Positions 1-6,751 are shown, counted from the first letter of the stretch. The stretch is 64,000 bases of DNA from Oleomonas cavernae (GCF_003590945.1 NZ_QYUK01000016.1:186001-250000); one strand, 5' to 3'. Notes: generated by a model not told the origin, from the sequence alone. Numbers and translations are program-made.

Positions 1-259
1 CCAGCGGTGCCCCTTCCAGGATCGCCATGCGTTCCTCGAACATGGCCGTGGTGGGATTGCCCAGGCGCGAATAGGTAAAGCCCTCGGCCTCGCCCTTGAA
101 GCGGGCCTCGGCGACTTCGGCGCTATCGTAGCGGAAGCCGGAGGTCATGAAGATCGCCTCGCCGGTTTCGCCGAAATCGGAGCGATTGGTGCCGCCGCGC
201 ACCAGCTTGGTCGAGAGTTTCCACTTGTCCGCAACGTTGCGGGGCGTACGCCGTGCCAT
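1..259 (-). CDS. metZ: O-succinylhomoserine sulfhydrylase, N-terminal part (cut by window edge)
   Basis: Only the first 86 codons lie in the window; the gene runs off the left edge. The translation from the ATG at 259 starts MARRTPRNVADKWKLSTKLV and continues with the Cys/Met-metabolism PLP-enzyme pattern (RGGTNRSDFGETGEAIFMTS, then SRLGNPT), typical of MetZ. MetZ makes homocysteine from O-succinylhomoserine and sulfide in the cytoplasm, with PLP as cofactor. The catalytic lysine lies beyond the window. The promoter, SAM-II aptamer and terminator directly upstream support a methionine-pathway role. MetB/MetC-type relatives share the fold, so the exact substrate is inferred from family resemblance and the riboswitch. 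Confidence 0.85.
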   Translation of the reverse strand, partial: MARRTPRNVADKWKLSTKLVRGGTNRSDFGETGEAIFMTSGFRYDSAEVAEARFKGEAEGFTYSRLGNPTTAMFEERMAILEGAPL

Positions 260-284
260 GATCACCAAGGGTCCCTGGGCCCAT

Positions 285-309
285 AAAAAAACCCGGCCGA
301 CGGCCGGGT
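285..309 (-). terminator. Intrinsic terminator in the metZ leader (riboswitch expression platform)
   Basis: Read on the minus strand, ACCCGGCC (309-302), a 3-base loop and GGCCGGGT (298-291) form a GC-rich hairpin followed by a run of T (291-285). It lies between the SAM-II aptamer and the metZ start. Its 5' arm can instead pair with GGCCGGG (323-317), which directly follows the conserved CTAAAA at the 3' end of the aptamer. Binding of SAM would hold the aptamer 3' end and free the terminator. The pairing is read from sequence; the switching mechanism is inferred. Confidence 0.8.
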
Positions 310-321
310 GGAATCCCCCGG

Positions 322-373
322 CCTTTTAGCGGTTTTTAACGTGGCCGCAAGCCGACCGGCTCAAATCCCACGG
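322..373 (-). promoter_or_regulatory. SAM-II riboswitch aptamer upstream of metZ
   Basis: On the minus strand the block reads CCGTGG, GATTTGA, a GGTCGGCTTGC segment, CCACGTTAAAAACC and GCTAAAAGG. CGTGG pairs with CCACG to form P1, and the conserved SAM-II elements GATTT, CGTTAAA and GCTAAA are present in order and at the usual spacing. SAM-II aptamers lie upstream of metA, metX, metZ and related genes in Alphaproteobacteria and lower expression when S-adenosylmethionine is plentiful. Confidence 0.88.
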
Positions 374-380
374 GAAGCGG

Positions 381-409
381 AGCATAGGGCGGGAGGGAGG
401 GGGCGTCAA
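381..409 (-). promoter_or_regulatory. Sigma-70-type promoter of metZ
   Basis: On the minus strand TTGACG (409-404) and TATGCT (386-381) are separated by exactly 17 bases. Transcription would start about 7 bases downstream, at the 5' edge of the SAM-II aptamer, which is the expected geometry for a riboswitch leader. Confidence 0.65.
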
Positions 410-443
410 GGGTTGGGTGGAATGACCGCCACTCGCGTTTGCG

Positions 444-472
444 TTGAGCCAAAGTAAAATTTCCCGTAACGT
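444..472 (+). promoter_or_regulatory. Possible promoter of the reverse transcriptase gene
   Basis: TTGAGC (444-449) and TAACGT (467-472) are spaced by 17 bases in the AT-richer stretch directly before the reverse transcriptase gene. Both hexamers are imperfect. Only about 20 bases separate the -10 element from the proposed TTG start, leaving no room for a structured upstream RNA. Confidence 0.3.
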
Positions 473-493
473 CTCAGCTAATGTGCAGCGAAA

Positions 494-2203
494 TTGGGGC
501 TAAAATTGTTTTCCAAGAGGTTACTTACAGCTCTGGTTTCTCGCGGCTATTTCCCACGGGAGCTTCCAGCGACATTCACCACCACAGATTTCGGAGAGCG
601 CGTTGGTGGAGTAATCGCCGACTGGGAGAAAGCAAAAATATTTACGACAGACAAAGTAAACTACAAGAAATCTGGAAATAGGATTAAATTGTCGTCGTCA
701 TATACATACAAAATTCCGGAGGCAGAAATTGAAATTATTTCAAAGCCAAAGAGAGGGTACGAACGAAGAAATATTCATATTACCCACCCTCTGCCACAAG
801 CTCTTTTGTCAAGAGAATTGATAGAGAATTGGAGGACCATCTGTAAATGGACGGCAAAAAGCAAATTTACTATAGATAAATTGGAAATATCGGAAAATTT
901 CGAGAGATCTATAAAAGATATCAATTTTCGGGTCCATGGTGCAAAGAAAAATTTTATTGAAGCTTCTGCAAATTGGATAGTACAGACGGATATTAGCCGA
1001 TTTTACCCCTCTATTTATACCCACTCCATTCCGTGGGCCGCATACGGAAAGCAAAAGGTGAAGGGCAATTTAAATTTGTACAAGGGGTCTTTGGGGGATA
1101 GACTAGATATATTAGTTAGAGCATGCAATAGAAATCAGACAATTGGGATTCCTATTGGTCCAGAAACCTCAAGAATTCTATCGGAAATAATTTCGTCTCG
1201 TATTGATTTGAATTTCTCTCAGCGAATGCCTTCGATAAAAGTGGATAGCGTAGATAGGCTGCAGGATGATTGGTTCGCAGGAGCAGAGAATTTTAGCGAA
1301 GCTGAAAATATAATATCAGCGATAACGCACGTATATCGGGATTACGGCCTTGAGATAAATGGTGGAAAAACTTCTATTGATAGGATGATCGCCGCCCCAT
1401 TCGCTGGTTGGCGCTCGGAACTTGCATCATTTCTCTCCCACAAGAGCGGCCCACTACGATCAGGTAGACTTAAAGAATTTCTCGATATGGGTTTAAACCT
1501 TCAATCCAAAACACCCAATGATCCAGTTATTAACTATGCCATGTCTGTCATTGAAGGGCAGCGTTACAATGATTCAGACGCTGAAATATTGGAATCATTT
1601 TTGCTTAAAGCTGCCGCTATATCGCCGATATCTTTAGATAAGATATGCAGAGTAATTCTAAATATAAACAACTATACAAAAACAATATCTAAAAGAAGAA
1701 TAGTCAATAGATTTAGATCACTGATCGATATAAATATGCAAAATGGCAACACTTATGAAGTCATTTGGCTACTGTTTACAATCCGAGGACTCAAGAAAAC
1801 TTTTGATTCTAAGGTGTTAACGGAATCATTGGACCTATATAGTGGAAGCGTAATACCTCTTATTTTACTGGAAATGAAGAATAATGGGACGTTTCTCGGA
1901 AAATTACCGATTTCTCGCTGGCAGTCGTCCATCGACGATGAAACCATAAAAAGTGATTGCATTTGGCTTTTGGCATATGAGGGCATGAGGAGAGGATGGC
2001 TTTCTGATCCAAATAAGTTACTTAGTAGGCCTTTTTTTAAGCCGCTTCTTGATCGAAAAATTGTCTTCTATGACGAAACACGGAATGTACTCATGTCTTC
2101 AAAGGCTAATTCGGAGAGAAGACGTAAATCATACAATGAAAATTTGGCTGTTATGGCGCTGATGAAGACATTAAGGGGGTTTAACATGTTTTCCGAATAC
2201 TGA
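494..2203 (+). CDS. Reverse transcriptase, probable phage-defence (DRT/Abi-like) type
   Basis: 569-residue protein with an RNA-directed DNA polymerase palm in residues about 90-300. Motif A is TDISRFYPSIY (D166), motif B is GIPIGPETSR (about 218-227), motif C is RLQDDW (D258, D259) and motif D is LEINGGKTSI. The metal-binding aspartates are all present, but motif C has LQ before DD instead of the usual YA or FV. Residues 310-569 are mostly helical-looking and match no family I recognise; such C-terminal helical domains are common in abortive-infection and DRT reverse transcriptases. There is no maturase or integrase region, so a group II intron or retroelement is unlikely. The gene is strikingly AT-rich compared with both flanks, a sign of recent transfer. 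The start is a TTG at 494, because an in-frame stop sits at 479-481. Antiphage function is inferred from the family; the DRT subtype is not resolved. Confidence 0.85.
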   Translation: MGLKLFSKRLLTALVSRGYFPRELPATFTTTDFGERVGGVIADWEKAKIFTTDKVNYKKSGNRIKLSSSYTYKIPEAEIEIISKPKRGYERRNIHITHPLPQALLSRELIENWRTICKWTAKSKFTIDKLEISENFERSIKDINFRVHGAKKNFIEASANWIVQTDISRFYPSIYTHSIPWAAYGKQKVKGNLNLYKGSLGDRLDILVRACNRNQTIGIPIGPETSRILSEIISSRIDLNFSQRMPSIKVDSVDRLQDDWFAGAENFSEAENIISAITHVYRDYGLEINGGKTSIDRMIAAPFAGWRSELASFLSHKSGPLRSGRLKEFLDMGLNLQSKTPNDPVINYAMSVIEGQRYNDSDAEILESFLLKAAAISPISLDKICRVILNINNYTKTISKRRIVNRFRSLIDINMQNGNTYEVIWLLFTIRGLKKTFDSKVLTESLDLYSGSVIPLILLEMKNNGTFLGKLPISRWQSSIDDETIKSDCIWLLAYEGMRRGWLSDPNKLLSRPFFKPLLDRKIVFYDETRNVLMSSKANSERRRKSYNENLAVMALMKTLRGFNMFSEY

Positions 2204-2231
2204 ACCCTCAGTGATGCTGTACATAAATCAT

Positions 2232-2507
2232 TTAAGGTTTCTTAGACGACGCCATTGACTGCTCGCTGGCTGGCCCACGCTTGGCGATCTCATTCATTTC
2301 CTCGATCGATAGGGTTGGGCCGCCGTCGCGCCTCAGAAGGCCGAAGACCGCGGAGATTGAGGTGGCCGGCCGTGCCGCCCGAACCTCGATGCGTCCGCCT
2401 GGCAATTTCTCCAAGGTGATTTTCTCGCCAGCCTGAATCCCCAGATGTTCAAGGATATCCGCGGGCAACGTGATCCGACCCTTTGCAGTGATGGTGAGTA
2501 CGCTCAT
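2232..2507 (-). CDS. AbrB/MazE-family antitoxin without an adjacent toxin
   Basis: 91 residues. The N-terminal half (MSVLTITAKGRITLPADIL, then LEKLPGGRIEVRAARP) is a swapped-hairpin AbrB/SpoVT DNA-binding domain. The middle (SISAVFGLLRRDGG, LSIEEMNEIAKRG) is the toxin-neutralising tail found in antitoxins of VapC (PIN) ribonucleases. In this family the PIN toxin gene normally follows directly, but here the gene ends 28 bases from the reverse transcriptase stop and no PIN coding sequence is present. The last residues (SEQSMASSKKP) look unlike the usual family ending, suggesting the 3' end was altered at the island junction. It may still bind its operator, or act on a toxin elsewhere. Confidence 0.75.
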   Translation of the reverse strand: MSVLTITAKGRITLPADILEHLGIQAGEKITLEKLPGGRIEVRAARPATSISAVFGLLRRDGGPTLSIEEMNEIAKRGPASEQSMASSKKP

Positions 2508-2600
2508 GGCATGAACCCCAAGAAACCATAGGGGAAAGTATCATTGCCTTTCCATCAAGCCCCCAGAATCCATGGGCACTCAGTCTCGATCGGCCTCCCC

Positions 2601-3715
2601 TCACCCGCCACCTTCCAGCCGCAGATAATACCGCGCATACCGCCGCTCCCCCGTCCGCGTCAGCGCACCCTTCTCGACGAGATCCTGCAAGTCCCTGGTC
2701 ACCGTCGCGGGCGAGGCCTTGGCGATGCTTGCGTAGTTCTCCGCACTCAGGCCGCCCTTGAAGCCGTCGATGCCGGCCGCAAACAGGCGCGCGACGACCT
2801 TCTCCTGGCGCGGGTTCAGGCGGCCGCGCAGGCGGTCGTAGAACCTGGCCTTGGCGATCAGGAAGTCGACGCGGGCCAGGGTATTGCGCTGGGCTTGCAG
2901 GATCGTCCGGCCGAAATAGTCGAGCCAGGCGGTGACCGCGTTCGCCTTGTTGCTGGCTTCCAGCGCATCGTAATAGGCCTTGCGGTGGCGCTCGATCGTG
3001 TGGGCCAGGGCGATCAGGCTGGGCGCGCCCAGCGCCTGCGCCAGCACCTTTTCAGAGAGGGCGCGGCCGATGCGGCCATTGCCGTCCTCGAAGGGATGGA
3101 TGCTCTCGAAATAGAGATGGGCGAGGCCGGCGCGGGTAAGCGGCGGCAGGGGGCTTGGCTTTCCGGCGCCGTGTCGTTGAACCAGGCGATGAAGCCGTCC
3201 ATTTCCGCCGCCACACGGGCCGAGGGCGGGGCCTGGAAATGCACGGTGGGCGCACTGACGCTGCCGGAGACGACCTGCATGGGCTCGGCGTGCTTGCGGT
3301 ATTGGCCGACCACCTCGATGCCGCGATGCCCGGCCATCACCATGCCGTGCCAGGCGTGGAGCGTGGCGTGGCCAAGCGGGGCGGCGAAGTGGCGGTAGAC
3401 GTCCACCATCATTTCGGCGATGCCGCGCTCGGCCGGGAGGATGCGCCGGGCCTCCGCGTCCAAGCCGAATTGCTGACGCAGGGAGGCTTGCAGGCTGTCG
3501 CGGTTGAGGAACTCGCCCTCGATCGCCGAGGTTTGCAGGGCCTCGTCGCTGATCAGGTCGATCTTCAGGCTGTCCCGGTCATCGGCGCGCAGGTGCCGGA
3601 AGACGCCGACGAATTCACCCGTCAGGCGCAGGAACTGCTGCTCCAGGGGCGCCAGCGCCGCCGCGTCGTAGGTGAAGTGGGGCCAGTCGGCCTGCTGCCA
3701 GTTCCAGGTCGGCAT
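2601..3715 (-). CDS. Fic-family AMP-transferase (DUF4172 N-terminus), apparent -1 frameshift
   Basis: Two reading frames join near 3154-3158 (a run of five G on the plus strand) to give one protein of about 371 residues if one base is restored. The N-terminus WNWQQADWPHFTYD is a DUF4172 region. TSAIEGE fits the (S/T)xxxE(G/N) inhibitory helix of class II Fic proteins. After the junction comes the catalytic Fic motif HPFEDGNGRIGR, and the C-terminus (ENYASIAKASPATVTRDLQD) is a winged helix. Fic enzymes move AMP or similar groups from nucleotides to target proteins. The winged helix and the two palindromes at the start codon suggest autoregulation. The frameshift may be a sequencing error, because all parts of the domain are intact. 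Confidence 0.8.
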
Positions 3716-3744
3716 GAGCGATAGAATTCCTTTCTATCGCTCAT
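3714..3744. promoter_or_regulatory. Perfect inverted repeat over the fic start codon (operator-like)
   Basis: ATGAGCGATAG (3714-3724) and CTATCGCTCAT (3734-3744) are exact reverse complements of 11 bases with a 9-base spacer. The block overlaps the fic ATG (3713-3715). It shares architecture and consensus with the repeat at 3759-3789, which points to a protein-binding operator and not a chance hairpin. Confidence 0.6.
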
Positions 3745-3758
3745 AATATGGCGAACTT

Positions 3759-3789
3759 GTGAGTTATAGAAACACATTCTATCCCTCAC
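3759..3789. promoter_or_regulatory. Second operator-like inverted repeat upstream of fic
   Basis: GTGAGTTATAG (3759-3769) and CTATCCCTCAC (3779-3789) have the same 11-9-11 layout as the repeat at 3714-3744, giving a shared consensus TGAGNNATAG, 9 bases, CTATNNCTCA. The two centres are 45 bases apart. The likely ligand is the winged helix of the Fic protein; that is inference. Confidence 0.55.
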
Positions 3790-3812
3790 ACTGATAGGGC
3801 TTATCCGGTCAA

Positions 3813-3909
3813 ACTTCACGCCCTCGAGCCGGCCCTTGGCGTGCTCGTGGTGCCAGACGAAATCATAGGAAACCACCATGCCCGGTTGCGGCCGCGCCGG
3901 CAGCGGCAA
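3813..3909 (-). pseudogene. Truncated PemK/MazF-like toxin, N-terminal stump
   Basis: The frame starting with TTG at 3909, 2 bases after the antitoxin stop codon, reads MPLPARPQPGMVVSYDFVWH and then HEHAKGRLEGVK. This resembles the first 30 or so residues of PemK-like growth inhibitors (an opening PG-V-I-SY-W pattern followed by EEG-KDRP). At about 3813 the similarity stops and unrelated sequence leading into the fic control region follows. The core beta-barrel and active site are absent, so it cannot be a working toxin. Family assignment rests on a short stretch and is moderate. Confidence 0.5.
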
Positions 3910-3911
3910 GA

Positions 3912-4145
3912 TCAGCCGCCCAGGTCTTTGAGCAGCTTCGCCATTGCCTGCCGGGTCCGCGACGGCTTGTCCTCAGCCAGAAAGACTTTCTGGGTGGGGC
4001 GCCGGCCGGTCGGGAGGCGGGCGGCGGCGTCGGCAGGTTTTTCCTTTGCCGAGAAGACGGCCGTGCCGGTCTTTCGGTCGATGGACAGGCGCCCTTTGCT
4101 GGAAGCGGCGCCGCCTGCCCGAATATGCGTTCTGCTCGTAGCCAT
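3912..4145 (-). CDS. Small basic protein, probable antitoxin of the truncated PemK-like pair
   Basis: 77 residues from the ATG at 4145: MATSRTHIRAGGAASSKGRL, a central SIDRKTGTAVFSAKEKPADA region and an end KPSRTRQAMAKLLKDLGG. It is basic and helical at the C-terminus, and I recognise no named domain. The toxin stump begins 2 bases after its stop, the tight arrangement of a toxin-antitoxin operon. A perfect palindrome lies directly upstream of the start, as expected for an autoregulated antitoxin. With the partner truncated it is an orphan. The role is inferred from arrangement only. Confidence 0.5.
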   Translation of the reverse strand: MATSRTHIRAGGAASSKGRLSIDRKTGTAVFSAKEKPADAAARLPTGRRPTQKVFLAEDKPSRTRQAMAKLLKDLGG

Positions 4146-4146
4146 A

Positions 4147-4161
4147 GGGACAAAATGTCCC
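4147..4161. promoter_or_regulatory. Perfect palindrome before the small antitoxin-like gene
   Basis: GGGACA (4147-4152), AAA, TGTCCC (4156-4161) form a perfect 6-3-6 inverted repeat that begins 1 base upstream of the ATG (minus strand). A TTGACC box lies about 20 bases further upstream on the same strand, so a bound protein would cover the promoter. Confidence 0.45.
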
Positions 4162-4228
4162 CTCGCGCCGGGATGGTCAACGTAGCCGTGCGGAAAAAAT
4201 TCCGCACGTGGCGCGGTCCGGGCCTTTT

Positions 4229-5389
4229 CTACGTCGTCTTGTTCGCCTCCGGCCAGTCGAGGTGCAGGAAGACATAGCGGTAGATCGTACTGCCCACGGC
4301 GTCGCTCGAGGTGTGCTCGTTGCCCTTCTTGTCGGTCCACTTGGCCTTGTCGTTGGTCAGAACCCAGGTCTGGCCGGCGTTCTTGGGGTAGGAGAGCGAG
4401 ATCGGCCCGCCGGCGCCGTCGCCCGGCGGCGCGTCGCCGGCGTTGCCGTTCATCACCACGAAGGGGTCCGTCGGCCCTTTGGGCGGCTCGTAGACCATGC
4501 AGACATGGTTGAACTCGCCGTGATGATCCTCGGCCCGGACCAGCACGACGTCGCCCCGGGCGATCGAGCCGGCGGCGACCTTGTTCAGCCTGGTCGCGAA
4601 GGACTTGGCCTCGTCACCGCTGAACGCACCGCCGCCGAAATGCTGGCCATAGCGCGGGCCGCCTTCGTAATTATAGACGGTGCACTGTCCCTGGGCCTGG
4701 CGCTTCAGGCCCCAGTCCAGCGCCTGGATGCCTGAGCGCAGTTCGTTGTACACGCCGTTCATGGCCATCGGGCTCTTGATGCCATGGGCCGCTGCGACCA
4801 CGCCATAGCACCAGGCCACGAAGGAACCGCACCAACTGGCGCCCGAGCTGTCATAGGTCTTGCCCGACTCGTCCCCCGACCCGGTGCCGTTCTTGCCCTG
4901 CATCTGGTCGACGGCGACCCGCAGCACGGCGTCGCGCCAGGGCAGCTTCTTCAATTCCTCCATAAACTTTGGGTGCATGTTGATGCCGCCCAGGCTCTGG
5001 CGGTTGCCGGAATTCTTCTCGCCATAGACGCGGATTTCCAGCGGCCGGATGAAGTCCCCGCCCTTGGGCCAGGGGGCCAAGTCGCGGTTGAGGATGCCGC
5101 GCAGCACGGCGGTTTCATTGGCCTTCTTGCCGGTCAGCTTGAAGCGGCGGTAGACGGCGCCGTTGCTGGCCGGGAGCGGGCCGGTCAGGTCGACCGCCTG
5201 CTCGCCCGGCGGCACCAGGGTAATGTCGATGTCCTGCCCCTGCACGAGATCCAGCTCGACGGTCTCGCCCACCCCCAGCGTCAGGATATCCCGGCTGCCC
5301 GGGGGCGCCGGGGTCGGCGGGCTGTGCGTGCTTTGATCCTCGGCGGAGGCGAAGCCTCGCCCGGGCTTGACCACTTCCAGACGAGCCAT
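4229..5389 (-). CDS. CHAP/NlpC-P60-like hydrolase with a novel N-terminal domain
   Basis: 386 residues. Residues about 1-150 hold a proline-rich opening and a beta-rich region (TVELDLVQGQDIDITLVPPG) that I do not recognise. Residues about 185-310 carry a papain-like catalytic layout: SSGASWCGSFVAWCYG supplies a nucleophile Cys at the start of a helix, and EDHHGEFNHVCMVYE supplies the His, with downstream MNGNAG. This is the order in CHAP/NlpC cell-wall amidases and endopeptidases. I see no convincing signal peptide, so a cytoplasmic role or delivery as an effector is possible. No immunity-like neighbour or secretion genes lie nearby. It is a single-gene unit upstream of the antitoxin-like gene. 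Confidence 0.6.
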   Translation of the reverse strand: MARLEVVKPGRGFASAEDQSTHSPPTPAPPGSRDILTLGVGETVELDLVQGQDIDITLVPPGEQAVDLTGPLPASNGAVYRRFKLTGKKANETAVLRGILNRDLAPWPKGGDFIRPLEIRVYGEKNSGNRQSLGGINMHPKFMEELKKLPWRDAVLRVAVDQMQGKNGTGSGDESGKTYDSSGASWCGSFVAWCYGVVAAAHGIKSPMAMNGVYNELRSGIQALDWGLKRQAQGQCTVYNYEGGPRYGQHFGGGAFSGDEAKSFATRLNKVAAGSIARGDVVLVRAEDHHGEFNHVCMVYEPPKGPTDPFVVMNGNAGDAPPGDGAGGPISLSYPKNAGQTWVLTNDKAKWTDKKGNEHTSSDAVGSTIYRYVFLHLDWPEANKTT

Positions 5390-5486
5390 GGCGCGATCTC
5401 TCGAATTTGGCGGTTCAGTTGGAGTTTAACATAACGCAGACAAGGCTGCACAAGCGCAAGCCACGGCGGCGTGGGGGCCGCCTCTC

Positions 5487-5617
5487 CCCACCGGCGTCAT
5501 CCCGGCGAAGGCCGGGATCCATTCTGGGGGCACGCGAGATCGCACCGTGCCCGATTCCCCGGATCTCCCTTGCGCCGCCGATGGATCCCGGCCTTCGCCG
5601 GGATGACGCCGGTGGGG
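5487..5617. repeat. Intergenic inverted repeat, family A (GTCATCCCGGCGAAGGCCGG type)
   Basis: The left arm (5487-5523) and right arm (5580-5617) are near-perfect reverse complements; each arm is itself a small hairpin around CCGGCGAAGGCCGG. Related copies are at 15788-15896, 25613-25702 and, as a single half, 36875-36900. In the 300-base gap between genes this is the main content, with the palindrome at 5638-5676. It may act as a bidirectional terminator. Confidence 0.8.
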
Positions 5618-5637
5618 CGTTGTCCGGGCTTGCCTTT

Positions 5638-5676
5638 CGCTACGGAAAGGATAGCATCGCTATATTTTCCATAGCG
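5638..5676. promoter_or_regulatory. Long imperfect palindrome upstream of the CMD-family gene
   Basis: Two 18-base arms (5638-5655 and 5659-5676) around a 3-base centre match in 15 of 18 positions, built on GGAAA..ATAGC and GCTAT..TTTCC. It ends 12 bases before the ATG at 5689, covering the expected promoter and Shine-Dalgarno region. It could be an operator or an RNA hairpin limiting translation. Confidence 0.4.
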
Positions 5677-5688
5677 TGAGACCCGCCC

Positions 5689-6258
5689 ATGCCCCGCGTC
5701 ACCCCACTGTCCCCGCCTTACGCCCCGGAAATCCAGGGGCACTTCGATCAGGTCATGCGCGGGGCGCCGCCCCTGCTGCTGTTCCGCACCCTGGCGAAGT
5801 TCGAGCGGGCCTGGGGCAAGTTCCGCGCCGGCTCGCTGCTCGATCGCGGGCCGCTCTCCTTACGTGAGCGCGAGATCGTGATCGACCGGACCTGCGCCTT
5901 GACGGCTTGCGAATACGAATGGGGCGTGCATGTCACGGCCTTCGCCGGGGCTGCGAAGCTCACGCCTGAACAAGTGGCGGCGACGGTGACGGGCCGCAGT
6001 GATGCACCCTGCTGGTCGGCGGCGGAGCAGGCGCTGATCGCCGCGGTCGATGCCCTGCACGCGCGCGCCTCCCTGTCGGACGCGGAATTCGCCGCCTTGC
6101 GCGCGCATTACGACGAGGCCCAGGTGGTCGAGGTGCTGCTGCTGGCGGGCTTCTACCGTACCGTCGCCTATCTGGTGGGCGGGCTGGGCCTTGAACGGGA
6201 GGAGATGGGCGCGCGCTTCCCGGCCGCTCAAGGCGCGCCGTGCACCGTGAGCGTATAG
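5689..6258 (+). CDS. Carboxymuconolactone decarboxylase (AhpD-like) family protein
   Basis: 189 residues, all-helical, with the family signature around LREREIVIDRTCALTACEYEWGVH: a Cys-Glu followed 5 residues later by His (CEYEWGVH). Proteins with only this single conserved Cys are usually uncharacterised members, not peroxide-reducing AhpD (which needs CxxC) nor true decarboxylases. The start is the ATG at 5689 after a long palindrome. The 3' end overlaps the convergent DUF2199 gene by 31 bases. No pathway genes lie nearby, so the substrate is unknown. Confidence 0.8.
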   Translation: MPRVTPLSPPYAPEIQGHFDQVMRGAPPLLLFRTLAKFERAWGKFRAGSLLDRGPLSLREREIVIDRTCALTACEYEWGVHVTAFAGAAKLTPEQVAATVTGRSDAPCWSAAEQALIAAVDALHARASLSDAEFAALRAHYDEAQVVEVLLLAGFYRTVAYLVGGLGLEREEMGARFPAAQGAPCTVSV

Positions 6259-6734
6259 AGCTGCACCACGCGGCCGGCCGCGATGCCGTCCTGCTGTTCG
6301 AGGGCCAGCGGGTGGCCGGTCGGCGCCACCTCCACCAGGGGCCGTCGCCCGCGGTCGCGCAGGTGGAGGCGGGTCTCCAGGTTCAAGGTGTCGGGATAGC
6401 CGGGCAGGCGGGTGTTGAGCCAGCCCCGGAACGGGCCCGGCGGCGCCCGCCGGGGCAGGTCGCGGGCCGCGCGCCAGGCCTTGTAGTCGGACTCATTGAG
6501 CGAGACCCAGACCAGCCAGGCAAAGGCCTCGTCCTCGAAGGCGACGGGAATTTCGAGCGCCCCGCGCACGAAGAACCAGGTGCGGTCGATGACGCAGTCG
6601 TCCGCGCTCAGGGTGCAGCGGGCCGCCTGCTCGGCCGCGGAGACTTCGTGATAGCTGTCGGGCACGTCTGGCCCCAGGCGCGGCATGCCCTTGTGCACCT
6701 GGCCACAGCGATGGCACTGGAACTCGAAGCTCAT
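6228..6734 (-). CDS. DUF2199 domain-containing protein
   Basis: 168 residues from the ATG at 6734. It opens MSFEFQCHRCGQVHKGMP with a CxxC pair typical of DUF2199, followed by DCVIDRTWFFVRGALEIPV and LETRLHLRDRGRRPLVEVAPTGHPLA, also family hallmarks. The function of DUF2199 is not known. It starts 17 bases after the SHOCT gene on the same strand, so the two are probably co-transcribed. The last 31 bases overlap the convergent CMD-family gene. Confidence 0.75.
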   Translation of the reverse strand: MSFEFQCHRCGQVHKGMPRLGPDVPDSYHEVSAAEQAARCTLSADDCVIDRTWFFVRGALEIPVAFEDEAFAWLVWVSLNESDYKAWRAARDLPRRAPPGPFRGWLNTRLPGYPDTLNLETRLHLRDRGRRPLVEVAPTGHPLALEQQDGIAAGRVVQLYTLTVHGAP

Positions 6735-6751
6735 GGCTGCCGGCGCGGGAC

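Noticed and set aside
430-493. Structured non-coding RNA ahead of the reverse transcriptase
   Set aside because: Only about 20 bases separate the possible promoter from the start codon, too little for the RNAs known from some DRT systems.
494-2203. Group II intron or retron for the reverse transcriptase
   Set aside because: No maturase or endonuclease domain, no intron RNA ends, no msr/msd-like RNA in the short upstream gap, and motif C is not YADD.
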